Source of the DNA: DASSBG01 sp963800395 | GTDB lineage: Bacteria > Pseudomonadota > Gammaproteobacteria > Xanthomonadales > Rhodanobacteraceae | DNA: 64,000 nucleotides | Reading direction: 5' to 3' | Assembly: GCA_963800395.1 (NCBI GenBank) | Contig: CAWDBD010000012.1 | Span: forward strand, 1-64,000 | Shown here: positions 20,337 through 28,547 of the stretch, one piece after another | Position numbering within the stretch: the stretch's first letter is position 1 | Layout: the number at the start of each line of letters is the position of its first letter | The notes under the pieces: generated by a model | Seen by the model: the letters and a program-made list of their open reading frames with translations, nothing else | Databases searched by the model: none | What the model was told of the DNA's origin: nothing | Made by a program: the position numbers and the translations under genes

Positions 20337-20999
20337 TCAGAAACACTTGCGAGGACTGGCCTGGATGCCGCTGATATCGGGCAGGTACTGGTGCCAGTCA
20401 AGAGCGGTGCCACGCGGCACGGCGTAGTCGACGTAGAACTGCAGCACTTGCTCGGTGCGCTCGTGCATGACCGGCGAGAAGCCCAGCTCGGCGATGTCCT
20501 GGCGGCGGCGACGGGCATTGGCCGGGTCGTGAAAAAGACCCAGGGAGATCGTGTTCTGGCGGTCGCCGGCGGTGACCACGTAGTAGTCGCGTACACCCTT
20601 GTCGGAAAGCTGGCGTGCGGTTTCTAGTGCCTTGTCGCGATCGGGCAAGGCCGGCAGGTACACCCACCAGCCGCGTGATGCGGTCGACTGCTCCTGGCGG
20701 TACTGGATGCCGGACACATGCGGTGTCAATGCATCCAGGGCGCTGCGCACGTCGGCTTCGGTTGCGAACGGACCCAGCGTGGAGCACTGGTCGCTGCCGT
20801 CGGGCGCCTTTTGCGGCGCCTGACTGAGTTCGGCACTTTGCGAGTCCTGCGAGCCGCCCTGTTCGGACAAAAGTCGCAGCTCGGGTACACCGGGGTCGGT
20901 GGCCGCGGGCATTGGTGCCTGTGCGTCACCGAACACCAGCCAGCCGGCAACGCCAAGATTGAGGGCCGCAAGCAGCAGAAACAGAAGTCTCAGAAACAT
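20337..20999 (-). CDS. SPOR-domain membrane protein
   Basis: A 220-residue protein with one N-terminal membrane helix (residues 3-24), a low-complexity linker, then a periplasmic part containing CSTLGPF and a SPOR-like fold. The fold is VYLPALPDRDKALETARQL, then ISLGLFHDPANARRRRQDIAELGF. SPOR domains bind denuded septal peptidoglycan, so a role at the division site is plausible. The order birA-coaX-SPOR-tRNA is a familiar gammaproteobacterial arrangement. The ATG at 20999 was chosen because the membrane anchor begins immediately. Confidence 0.85.
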   Translation of the reverse strand: MFLRLLFLLLAALNLGVAGWLVFGDAQAPMPAATDPGVPELRLLSEQGGSQDSQSAELSQAPQKAPDGSDQCSTLGPFATEADVRSALDALTPHVSGIQYRQEQSTASRGWWVYLPALPDRDKALETARQLSDKGVRDYYVVTAGDRQNTISLGLFHDPANARRRRQDIAELGFSPVMHERTEQVLQFYVDYAVPRGTALDWHQYLPDISGIQASPRKCF

Positions 21000-21184
21000 C
21001 TGCGCATTCTACAGCCATCGCCTCGCTGCGCATGACCATCCGCACGAGCTACAGGCTGGATGATGGCACAGGAGTGCTGGGGCGAGCCCCCAGCGAGCCC
21101 TTGTTTCAAACTGCACTGGCCGCGGCCCCGGCCTCGATCCAGCCTGACGGGAAACACACAAATGCCTGGCAGCACGCCTTGCCC

Positions 21185-21922
21185 TCAAGGGTGCCGTGAC
21201 CAGGCCAGAAGCCCGCTCAGCACCGCCCGCGGAAAGTACTCGCTTCGGACCCGCAGCAGTGCACCGAAGGCGTCGGCATGACCACCGCACAAAAGCAGGC
21301 GTGGTGATGCTTGCATCGCGCTTGCAGTCGCTTCGAGGAAATGTTCGATGGCGCCCGCCGAAGCATGCCATGCGCCTGAATGCATGGCATCGACCGTATT
21401 GCGCGCAAAGACGAGGCACTGACCGCTGCGGGCATCAGGCAGGCTGGGGACCACGTCGTTGAGCGCCGACATCATGGCATCAATACCGGGAATGATCTGC
21501 CCACCCAGATGACGGCCGTCGTCAGCCAGCGCGTCCATCGTCAGGGCGGTTCCGCAACTGGCAATCACGCAGGGCGCCAGCCCGGCATCAAGCGCAGCCA
21601 GCATAGCCAGACAACGATCGATACCCAGGCCATCCGGCTGCGGATAGGCGTTTGCCCATGGGCCATGCGTCGCGGGACTGCGCAACCACTCGGCTCGCGG
21701 CCAGCCCAGTTCATTCAGAAGGCTGTCGACGAGTGCGCGGCGCTCCGGCCGGGTGACCGATGCGCCCAGTACACGCGACGGTGCAGTTGCCTGCTGCCAC
21801 TGACGGCGCAACGCGTCAGGCAAGCCCGCCTGCCGCCAGTCGAGGGCGCCACCCGTACCCAGCCGGGTATCGGCAAACGCCCATTTCAGGCGGCTGTTGC
21901 CCAAATCCAGCAGCAGAATCAT
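21185..21922 (-). CDS. coaX: Type III pantothenate kinase
   Basis: It phosphorylates pantothenate in the first committed step of CoA synthesis. The 245-residue protein shows the ASKHA-fold phosphate-binding start LLLDLGNSRLKW, the signature GIDRCLAM (about 99-106), SCGTALTMD and GGQIIPG. The start ATG overlaps the birA stop as ATGA, so expression is coupled to the biotin ligase. In E. coli the unrelated type I kinase coaA occupies the equivalent position beside birA, a case of non-homologous replacement at one locus. A 185-base gap with a GCTGGGG hairpin (21076-21094) separates it from the SPOR gene. Confidence 0.94.
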   Translation of the reverse strand: MILLLDLGNSRLKWAFADTRLGTGGALDWRQAGLPDALRRQWQQATAPSRVLGASVTRPERRALVDSLLNELGWPRAEWLRSPATHGPWANAYPQPDGLGIDRCLAMLAALDAGLAPCVIASCGTALTMDALADDGRHLGGQIIPGIDAMMSALNDVVPSLPDARSGQCLVFARNTVDAMHSGAWHASAGAIEHFLEATASAMQASPRLLLCGGHADAFGALLRVRSEYFPRAVLSGLLAWSRHP

Positions 21923-22980
21923 GTGCGCCTCACACTGACATCGGAGCTGTCGACCGAGACCAGCCCACCGGATTCAGTCCTTACGCGCAAGGCACCGCGT
22001 GCATCGACACCGGCACCCTGCCCGAACCACGCCGCCTGCTGCGAGGTGATCTTCAGCGGCTTGCCGCGCAGCAGGTCGTACCTGCAATAGTCGTCCGCAA
22101 AGGCGGCAAAGCCGTTCTGCCGAAACTGCTCCAGCCCCTCGATCAGCCGCGAGATCATGGCAGCGGCCAGCGTGTTCCTTGACGGCGGCTCGCCTGCCAT
22201 GAGCCGCGCCAGATCAGTCACCGGCTGGTCGGCTTGTCGGCACAACGCCTCGGGCATGCGCAGGTTCAGACCGACACCGATGACAACCCGGTACGGGCCA
22301 CTGTACTCGCCGTCGATTTCCACCAGCACTCCGGCCAGCTTGGCGTTATCGGCCAGGATGTCGTTGGGCCATTTCAGACCGGCCCGGTTGCAGCCAACAT
22401 CATCAAGCGCACGCAGCAGCATGACGCCCACCGCCAACGACAAACCGGCCAGAGCGACGGCCCCGCAATCAAAACGCGTTGCAAGCGACAAGCAAATATT
22501 GAGGCCCGGCGGCGACAGCCAGGCGCGACCGCGACGCCCGCGACCCGCGCTCTGGCTTTCAGCCAATACCACCCGGGGCTGGCGCGTGATCTCAAGCGAC
22601 GGGTCGCGCAGCACATCGGATGTCGACGCGGTGCGCCAGAGCACATCCAGGCTGGCCAGGGCTTGACGCCTGGCCGATGGCAGTGCCCTGACGATATGCG
22701 CCGCATCCAGAAGCTCAAGCGGCCATGGCAGCTGGTAGCCACGCCCGGCAACAGCGGCCACCGGCAGACCCTGGCCCCGCAACTGACGTACTTGCTTCCA
22801 GATGGCTGCGCGCGTGACTCGCAACCGCGATGCCAGCTCCTGGCCACTGTGCAGCCGACCGTCTGCCATCAGCGCCAGCACCTCGTGTACTGCCCCGGAC
22901 GGGTTCAATGCGGTATCGCGGAGCTTGGCACTTGGCGACTTGCGGACCATGGACTCAATCTGGGGCTTGACTGCTGCCAT
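21919..22980 (-). CDS. birA: Biotin-protein ligase / biotin operon repressor
   Basis: It activates biotin as biotinyl-AMP and attaches it to acetyl-CoA carboxylase. With its N-terminal DNA-binding domain it can also repress biotin genes. The winged-helix part is visible in LADGRLHSGQELASRLRVTRAAIWKQVRQL-like sequence (about residues 33-62). The ligase signatures GRGRRGRAW and KWPNDIL follow. The start is uncertain: ATG at 22980 gives 353 residues and ATG at 22950 gives 343, both with weak ribosome sites. E. coli BirA has 321. Confidence 0.93.
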   Translation of the reverse strand: MAAVKPQIESMVRKSPSAKLRDTALNPSGAVHEVLALMADGRLHSGQELASRLRVTRAAIWKQVRQLRGQGLPVAAVAGRGYQLPWPLELLDAAHIVRALPSARRQALASLDVLWRTASTSDVLRDPSLEITRQPRVVLAESQSAGRGRRGRAWLSPPGLNICLSLATRFDCGAVALAGLSLAVGVMLLRALDDVGCNRAGLKWPNDILADNAKLAGVLVEIDGEYSGPYRVVIGVGLNLRMPEALCRQADQPVTDLARLMAGEPPSRNTLAAAMISRLIEGLEQFRQNGFAAFADDYCRYDLLRGKPLKITSQQAAWFGQGAGVDARGALRVRTESGGLVSVDSSDVSVRRT

Positions 22981-23077
22981 GGTAACCTGTGCTTCGGCCA
23001 GTGGCATGAAGCGGCCTAATCTGCCACAATCCGAAGTATTGCACAGAGTATGCGCGTGCAAACGGGAGGCAAACCGC

Positions 23078-23395
23078 ATGAAAAGCTTGCAAACACTCGT
23101 TATCTCGTCCTTGCTGCTTGCTTCGGCGTCCATGGCGCATGCGTCCAGCTCTTTCGGCATGGACGGTGACGTGCTTTCCTCCGATACCTATACGCAGGAC
23201 ACGGCACAGAACACCAGCCACCACCCTGGCGACTCCACCAGCGACAACCGCTCGGACAACACCAGGGATTCGGGCAGCGAGCCAACCACCTCCAGCCACC
23301 TGCCGACAAATTCGGGCAAGGTGCCTGAAGCAAGCTCCAGCGACAGTTCCCGTGCAGCTTCATGGCAGTCCTTGCTGCCAGGCTCGATTCAGTAG
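23078..23395 (+). CDS. Ser/Asp-rich exported protein of unknown function
   Basis: A 105-residue protein with a clear signal peptide (residues 1-22, cleavage near AHA). The mature tail is hydrophilic and disordered-looking, rich in Ser, Asp, Thr and Asn, with no aromatic core. The start ATG at 23078 is well supported by GGGAGG eight bases upstream. It is divergent from birA and lies 98 bases before the C25 protease on the same strand. It could be an accessory of that protease, but nothing in the sequence proves it. Confidence 0.65.
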   Translation: MKSLQTLVISSLLLASASMAHASSSFGMDGDVLSSDTYTQDTAQNTSHHPGDSTSDNRSDNTRDSGSEPTTSSHLPTNSGKVPEASSSDSSRAASWQSLLPGSIQ

Positions 23396-23446
23396 CCTCC
23401 GGGTGCGTCCAGGCACCCCGCGTGATTCCGCTATGATGTGCCATCC

Positions 23447-23470
23447 GATCACCGACTCGCGTCGGTGATC
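23447..23470 (+). promoter_or_regulatory. Perfect 10-bp hairpin before the C25 protease gene
   Basis: GATCACCGAC and GTCGGTGATC enclose a TCGC loop, 23 bases upstream of the protease start codon. There is no U-tract, so it is not a standard terminator. It could be an operator-like palindrome, an RNA hairpin that controls translation, or a processing site between the two exported-protein genes. Confidence 0.55.
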
Positions 23471-23493
23471 TCCGTTTCTGCATACAGCACGCC

Positions 23494-26145
23494 ATGACTT
23501 CACGCATCTTTTTTTCATACCTTGCACTGATTTCCGCCGGCATCATGTCAGCCGCCCTGCCCGCGCGGGCCTGCTCCGGTCGTCTGCATCTGGAGACCGG
23601 GCCCACCGGGGTGTACAGCCTTGACTTCAAGGATGCCATTGCGGCGCAGCCCGGATTGGCCGGATGCGACATCAGGCAGTTGCGCCTGCTCAACCACGGC
23701 AAGGAAGTTCCGATTCGCATCCTCGACACGGGTGACAGGCAATTCGGTCAGGGCGACCGCATCGAGTGGGTCGGCCGCAAGCTGCACGGCCCGAAAAGCT
23801 GGTCCGATCCGTACAGCCGGGTCAACGTGTACGAACTGGATGCCGTGCCGGGCAAACGCCTGCGCTACTTGCCGCGCAAGGTTGATGCCAGACAGCACAA
23901 AACAGCCACCCTGTCGCGGCACATGCACCTCGAAAACGATCAATTGATGATTCGTCTCAAGACCAGCCAGGTCGACAGTGGCGAGCAGCCCGATGTCTGG
24001 TACTGGGCCAAGATGACCATGGTGGACCCGCGGCCATTCCAGACGCGCTTCAATCTGCCGGCCATGCGCGACAATCCGCCCAACCCCACACTGAAACTGG
24101 CATTTCGCGGGTTGTCCACGGTGAAGGTGCCGACCGGCAAGGAAAAGGTGGCTGATCATCGCGTCATCGCAATGCTCAACGGCAAGCAGATTGCCGAACT
24201 GGAATGGGACGGCGAAGACCATATCGAACGCACCCTGGTGCTGCCGCCAAAGCTGCTGCGCCAGGAGGGCAACACGCTGACACTGAGCGTACCCTCACGC
24301 CAGCCCGGTTGGGCCAGAAACCCACTGGTGGATGTAGTGATGTTCGACTACCTGGACATGAGCTACCCGCTCGCCGATCGCGATACCAGGGCACGTGAAC
24401 CGCTTGACGTCCAGACCGCTGGCGCACCCATGCTGGGGCACGGAGCACCACTGCTGTTCGGCAGCGACGGGGCGCTGTATCTGCCCCTTGCCCGGCGCGA
24501 CGGCACACACTACGCCTTCACGCCTGCCGGCACCCGCCTGTTCCCGCTGGCCAAGGGTCATACGCCACTGTCACCCGTGGCCCTGCGTGCGGTCGCCGAC
24601 AAGCATGACTGGCGCAAGCCGTCAGCGGGCTACGACTATGTGATCATCGCGCATCCCAGCCTGATGAAAGCCATCGAACCGCTGGCGGAGTTCCACCGCA
24701 AGCGCGGCTTGAGCACCGCGATAGTCAACGTCAACGAGGCCTACGACCAGTTCAATCACGGCATCACCAACCCGACCGCGATCCGGGACCTGTTGTCCTA
24801 CGCCTATCACAACTGGCCCAGGCCACGCCCGCATTACGTGCTGCTGGTGGGCGACGCCAGCTTCGACATCCATGACAAGTTGCGCAAGCAGCAGTTCTAT
24901 TCCAAGTGGACTGATCGCGAGTTGCTGTTTCCGGGCCATTTCGGCCGTATCCCGGGCACACCCTACGCCAACGCGCCAAAGACGGCCGATGCCCGCAACC
25001 TGATCCCGACGTTCCAGTACTTCGCGCATGAGGGCCAGTCGGCAAGCGACAACGCCTTTGTGGCCTTTGACAAGGACAGCGACAAGCCGCAAATGGCCAT
25101 CGGGCGCTTTCCGGTCATTACACCGAAGGCCGTGTCCGCCATTGTTGACAAGACCATCAACTACGTCAGCAAGCCGCGCATGGGCAACTGGCGGCAAAGC
25201 ATCATGTTCATCACCAACGACGATCCCTCGTTCCAGGAGACATCGGACAGGCTGGCTGCCGAAGTCGGCGACTTGGGGTTTTCCCCCTCCAGGATCTACC
25301 CCAAGACCAGTGACAAGGACAACGCCCGGCATCAACAGAAGCTGATGCAGGACCTGGACCAGGGCCAGCTTCTGGTGCATTTCCTGGGCCACGGCGGGCG
25401 CTATATCTGGCGCACCGGTCCACCCGACCCACGCAAGAACCATGATCTGTTCACACTGAAGAATGTGGGCGAACTGAAGAACGCCGGTCGACTGCCCATG
25501 GTGTTGTCGATGACCTGCTACTCGGCACCATTCGACAACCCGACCGAGGATTCGATCGGTGAGAAATTTCTGCGCGAAAAGGACAACGGGGCCATTGCCG
25601 TTTTTGCTGCCTCGTGGCGCAACGCACCGGATGTAGATTTCTCCAAACACTTGCTGCGCGACCTGGTCAAGCCCGGCATCAGCATTGGTGATGCGATCCT
25701 CGCCGCCAAGCGGGGCACCAGCAATCGCGACATGATAGAGATGTACAACCTGCTGGGCGACCCGGCCATAGCCCTGCAACGCCCCCGCGAGAAACTGCGC
25801 ATGGTGCAGGTCCGCAAGCGCTGGAATCCGGGCGTGGCGATCAGCGTGCCGGGTGCCAGCAGCTTTCACGGCCGCTTGCGTGTCGAGTGGCTGGATAACG
25901 AGCATGAGCTGCTTTCAAGCAGAACCTATGCCATCGACACGCCACAATTGCGGCTGCCACCGGCACCGGCGGGAGCGCACCAGGTCCGTGCTTACGCGTT
26001 CGACCCATCCCGCAAGACCGACGCCCTGGGCGAACTCACCCTGCGCGCCGCCAGGCCCGAGCGGCCATGGTGGAAACTGGCGCCGCGAGCCAAGCCGCTG
26101 CAGCCCGCCAGCGACCGCATCTTCGGCAGCAACCTGGGCGGTTGA
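23494..26145 (+). CDS. Exported gingipain-like C25 cysteine peptidase
   Basis: An 883-residue exported protein with a signal peptide (residues 1-27, ending ARA). A beta-rich N-terminal half is followed by a caspase-fold C25 domain that begins near YDYVIIAHPSLMKAIEPLAEF. The catalytic His is in FLGHGGR (about residue 632) and the catalytic Cys in MTCYSAPFD (about 674). VLLVGDASFD and YNLLGDPAIAL are further family segments. A short Ig-like tail ends the protein. I see no type IX secretion tail like those of Porphyromonas gingipains, so it probably reaches the periplasm or exterior by another route. Substrate is unknown. Confidence 0.88.
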   Translation: MTSRIFFSYLALISAGIMSAALPARACSGRLHLETGPTGVYSLDFKDAIAAQPGLAGCDIRQLRLLNHGKEVPIRILDTGDRQFGQGDRIEWVGRKLHGPKSWSDPYSRVNVYELDAVPGKRLRYLPRKVDARQHKTATLSRHMHLENDQLMIRLKTSQVDSGEQPDVWYWAKMTMVDPRPFQTRFNLPAMRDNPPNPTLKLAFRGLSTVKVPTGKEKVADHRVIAMLNGKQIAELEWDGEDHIERTLVLPPKLLRQEGNTLTLSVPSRQPGWARNPLVDVVMFDYLDMSYPLADRDTRAREPLDVQTAGAPMLGHGAPLLFGSDGALYLPLARRDGTHYAFTPAGTRLFPLAKGHTPLSPVALRAVADKHDWRKPSAGYDYVIIAHPSLMKAIEPLAEFHRKRGLSTAIVNVNEAYDQFNHGITNPTAIRDLLSYAYHNWPRPRPHYVLLVGDASFDIHDKLRKQQFYSKWTDRELLFPGHFGRIPGTPYANAPKTADARNLIPTFQYFAHEGQSASDNAFVAFDKDSDKPQMAIGRFPVITPKAVSAIVDKTINYVSKPRMGNWRQSIMFITNDDPSFQETSDRLAAEVGDLGFSPSRIYPKTSDKDNARHQQKLMQDLDQGQLLVHFLGHGGRYIWRTGPPDPRKNHDLFTLKNVGELKNAGRLPMVLSMTCYSAPFDNPTEDSIGEKFLREKDNGAIAVFAASWRNAPDVDFSKHLLRDLVKPGISIGDAILAAKRGTSNRDMIEMYNLLGDPAIALQRPREKLRMVQVRKRWNPGVAISVPGASSFHGRLRVEWLDNEHELLSSRTYAIDTPQLRLPPAPAGAHQVRAYAFDPSRKTDALGELTLRAARPERPWWKLAPRAKPLQPASDRIFGSNLGG

Positions 26146-26237
26146 GCGGCAACGGAAGCGCTGCGCCCGGTTGGCTGCCGACTACTGTCCGTGCTGATGC
26201 GGACACCGGCAGCCGGCTCTTCGTCTCTGCAGCGCGA

Positions 26238-27512
26238 CTACATGACCTCGGAGGGTGGCAGTTCGGCCACCATCTCCCCTGCATCGGCAGCCGCATGACG
26301 GGCCAGCTCGGCGCGCTCGGCATGCACATACCATCGCCATGCCAGCCAGCCCAGCAGGCTGATGCACGCGGCACCAGCGGCCAGCGTGCGCAGGCTGCCA
26401 TACAGCGCTGGCGCAACCAGGCCCGCCAGTGCGGCGTTGAACAGCAGGCTGACAAAGGCCTGCAGCGACGATGCGCCACCACGATGAAGCGGAAAGCGGT
26501 CCAGCAGCAACAGCGTCAGGGTCGGGAAGCACAAGCCCACGCCGCAACCGATCAGGCACAGCGGCAACAGGGCCCAGACCGGCGCCGGCGTTGGCAGGTT
26601 GAAGCCAAGCAGCAGGTTGGCCAGCGTGCCGAAGGCCATGAATACGTAGCCGATACCTACCGTCTGTGCCGCGCTGCGCTTGCCGGCCAGGCGCGACGAC
26701 AGCAGCGAACCGCTCATGATGCCGCCGATGACGGGCACGAAAAGCCAGGGGAAGCCCTGCTGCGACAAGCCCATGAGTTCCAGCACCACGCGCGGCGCAG
26801 ACAGGATGTAGACAAACAGTGCTGCAAAATTGAGTGTGCCGGAAATCGCCAGTGGCCAGAATCCGGCGTCACGCAGAATGCCGCTGTAGGTGCGCACGAG
26901 ACTGCGGGGTGCCAGCGATACACGCTGCTCGCGTGGCAGGGACTCGGGCAGCAGCCAGAGCGTGGCCACAACCAGAACGGAGGCGAAGATGGCCAGAGCC
27001 CAGAAAATGCCGCGCCATCCGCCCACCAGGACCAGTTGCGCACCCACCACTGGCGCGATGGCCGGGGCAATACCGAAAATCATCATCACCTGCGACATCA
27101 GCTTTTGTGCTGCCGGACCCTCGAACAGGTCGCGGATGACCGCACGCGCAACAACGATTCCGGCTCCGGCACACGCACCCTGAAGGCACCGCCACAGCAA
27201 CAGCCCATCCAGTGTCGTCGCCGTGGCCGCACCCGCCGAAGCCAGAGCATAGCCGACCATGCCCAGCGCAATCACGGGCCGACGGCCAAAGCGGTCGGAT
27301 ACGGGACCATGCACAAGACTCATCAGTGCGTAGGCCAGCAAGTACACGCTGACCGTCTGCTGCACGGCCAGGGCAGAAACCGACAGATCCTGCCTGATGG
27401 CGGGAAATCCCGGGAACATGGTGTCGATCGAGAACGGCCCGATCATGATCAGGCCGGCAAGCACCGTGACCAGCACGCCCTGGCGATCTGAAGTTGTGCT
27501 CTTGCCGGACAT
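26238..27512 (-). CDS. Bcr/CflA-family drug efflux MFS transporter
   Basis: A 424-residue inner-membrane antiporter with about twelve helices. Landmarks are the MFS motif GPVSDRFGRRPVIALG after helix 2, LQGACAGAGIVVARAVIRDLF in helices 4-5 (typical of the Bcr/CflA drug:H+ subfamily), and APVVGAQLV. The gene is convergent with the C25 peptidase and backs onto the fluoride locus. The ATG at 27512 (MSGKSTT) is preferred over 27545. The drug substrate cannot be inferred. Confidence 0.9.
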   Translation of the reverse strand: MSGKSTTSDRQGVLVTVLAGLIMIGPFSIDTMFPGFPAIRQDLSVSALAVQQTVSVYLLAYALMSLVHGPVSDRFGRRPVIALGMVGYALASAGAATATTLDGLLLWRCLQGACAGAGIVVARAVIRDLFEGPAAQKLMSQVMMIFGIAPAIAPVVGAQLVLVGGWRGIFWALAIFASVLVVATLWLLPESLPREQRVSLAPRSLVRTYSGILRDAGFWPLAISGTLNFAALFVYILSAPRVVLELMGLSQQGFPWLFVPVIGGIMSGSLLSSRLAGKRSAAQTVGIGYVFMAFGTLANLLLGFNLPTPAPVWALLPLCLIGCGVGLCFPTLTLLLLDRFPLHRGGASSLQAFVSLLFNAALAGLVAPALYGSLRTLAAGAACISLLGWLAWRWYVHAERAELARHAAADAGEMVAELPPSEVM

Positions 27513-27578
27513 GGCCCGGGCATTCCGAAAAAGACAGGAACGCAAGCTTACATGCTGCGACCGGCGCGAAGTAGGCGG

Positions 27579-27607
27579 GTGAAAGGCATCGGTCTTTCAG
27601 CTAGAAT
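27579..27607 (+). promoter_or_regulatory. Candidate sigma-70 promoter for the fluoride locus
   Basis: GTGAAA (27579-27584) and TAGAAT (27602-27607) are separated by 17 bases. Transcription would start around 27614, right at the first bases of the fluoride aptamer, as expected for a riboswitch leader. Confidence 0.55.
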
Positions 27608-27611
27608 CCGC

Positions 27612-27683
27612 ACTTGCAAGGAGATGGCATTCCTCCTGTCCAGGCAAGCGCTGGCAAACCGCACCTGCTGATGATGCCTGCGC
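27612..27683 (+). ncRNA. Fluoride riboswitch aptamer (crcB motif)
   Basis: The leader contains the conserved fluoride-aptamer blocks in order: AAGGAGATGGCATTCCTCC, a variable stem (CCAGGCAAGCGCTGG), AACCGC and CTGATGATGCCT. The gene immediately downstream is a fluoride exporter, the classic partner. The 3' end of the aptamer (27675-27683) is also the left arm of an intrinsic terminator. Fluoride-bound RNA would therefore be expected to prevent the terminator and switch the genes on. Confidence 0.93.
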
Positions 27684-27711
27684 TGCCGTTTGTGGTGGCG
27701 CAGGCATTTTT
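27675..27711 (+). terminator. Riboswitch-controlled intrinsic terminator
   Basis: TGCCTGCGC (27675-27683) pairs perfectly with GCGCAGGCA (27698-27706) over a 14-base loop, and five Ts follow (27707-27711). The left arm overlaps the conserved end of the aptamer, giving a direct either/or choice between aptamer and terminator. Confidence 0.88.
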
Positions 27712-27716
27712 GTATC

Positions 27717-27734
27717 TGCGGTTTGCCAACCGCA
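27717..27734 (+). promoter_or_regulatory. Second hairpin in the crcB leader
   Basis: TGCGGTT-TGCC-AACCGCA forms a perfect 7-bp hairpin after the terminator and before the crcB ribosome site. Its first 11 bases are exactly complementary to the aptamer segment 27653-27663, so an alternative long-range pairing is possible. Confidence 0.6.
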
Positions 27735-27752
27735 CGCAATTGAGGAGTGACC

Positions 27753-28139
27753 ATGGGCATTAGCACATTGCTGGCGGTGGGTCTGGGGGCTGCAGCCGGA
27801 GCCTGGCTTCGCTGGGGGCTGGGGCACCTGCTCAACCCGGTGTTTCCGACCGTGCCGCTGGGCACGCTTGCCGCCAATCTCCTGGGCGGCCTTCTGATGG
27901 GCCTGGTGCTGGGCGCCTTCACGCACTTCCAGGCGCTTTCCACCGAGGCCCGGCTGTTCGTGGCCACCGGCTTCCTGGGTGGGCTGACGACGTTTTCCAC
28001 CTTCTCGGGCGAAGCCATCACCCTGCTGTTGCGTCAGCAATATGCCTGGTTCGCGGGCCATGTCGGCTTGCATCTGCTGGGCTCTCTGGCCATGACTCTG
28101 CTAGGGTTCGGCTTGATTCGCACGCTGTTGCGCGCTTGA
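27753..28139 (+). CDS. crcB: Fluoride exporter CrcB/Fluc
   Basis: A dual-topology membrane channel of 128 residues that expels fluoride. Four hydrophobic segments are visible, with the family motifs GAAAGAWLRW near the N terminus, GTLAANLLGG and GFLGGLTTFSTFS (pore Phe/Thr/Ser residues). The ATG at 27753 is preceded by GAGGAG; an in-frame GTG six bases earlier overlaps the ribosome site. It is controlled by the fluoride riboswitch and terminator immediately upstream, and probably heads an operon with DUF190 and cfa. Confidence 0.96.
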   Translation: MGISTLLAVGLGAAAGAWLRWGLGHLLNPVFPTVPLGTLAANLLGGLLMGLVLGAFTHFQALSTEARLFVATGFLGGLTTFSTFSGEAITLLLRQQYAWFAGHVGLHLLGSLAMTLLGFGLIRTLLRA

Positions 28140-28154
28140 ATGGGAGCTTGTGAC

Positions 28155-28508
28155 ATGAGCAAGGTTCGCACCATGACAGTCCGGGGCGTGTATCTGCGCT
28201 TTTTCATGCATGCCAATGCCCGGCACGACGGCAAGCTGCTGTACGAGTGGATTCTCGAGCAGGCCCGCAAACACAAGCTGGGTGGTGGCTCGGTGTTCCG
28301 CGCAGTGGCCGGCTTCGGTCGCCACGGCGTACTGCATGAGGAACATTTCCTCGAGCTGGCCGGCGACCTGCCGCTGAAGCTCGAGTTCCTGTTGCGCGAG
28401 TCCGAAGCTGACACGTTGCTTGATATCGTGGGCAAATCCGGCGCCGAACTCGTCTACGCACGATCAGCAAGCGAGATCGGTGTCATTGGTGCGGAACAAC
28501 CCGACTAG
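28155..28508 (+). CDS. DUF190 family protein, partner of crcB
   Basis: A 117-residue soluble protein of the DUF190 family, a small ferredoxin-like/PII-like fold. Characteristic stretches are GVYLRFFMHANARHDGKLLYEWILEQARK, followed by GGSVFRAVAGFGRHG and LPLKLEFLLRE. DUF190 genes are often found beside crcB and are assumed to help fluoride resistance, but the mechanism is not known. The ATG at 28155 follows GGGAG; an ATG at 28140 abutting the crcB stop is less likely. It is 15 bases after crcB. Confidence 0.88.
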   Translation: MSKVRTMTVRGVYLRFFMHANARHDGKLLYEWILEQARKHKLGGGSVFRAVAGFGRHGVLHEEHFLELAGDLPLKLEFLLRESEADTLLDIVGKSGAELVYARSASEIGVIGAEQPD

Positions 28509-28547
28509 GCCGGTGCGGACGCCGGCGCATTGCAGAAGGAGCCTCGC

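Noticed and set aside
22802..23077. N-terminal extension of the Ser/Asp-rich exported protein
   Set aside because: The extension is antisense to birA, and the ATG at 23078 has a strong GGGAGG and an immediate signal peptide.
24622..25905. A 427-residue minus-strand frame
   Set aside because: It is antisense to the C25 peptidase catalytic domain, which carries the conserved His and Cys.
26067..27491. A 474-residue plus-strand frame rich in Gln, His and Arg
   Set aside because: It is antisense to the Bcr/CflA transporter and has the composition typical of GC-rich shadow frames.
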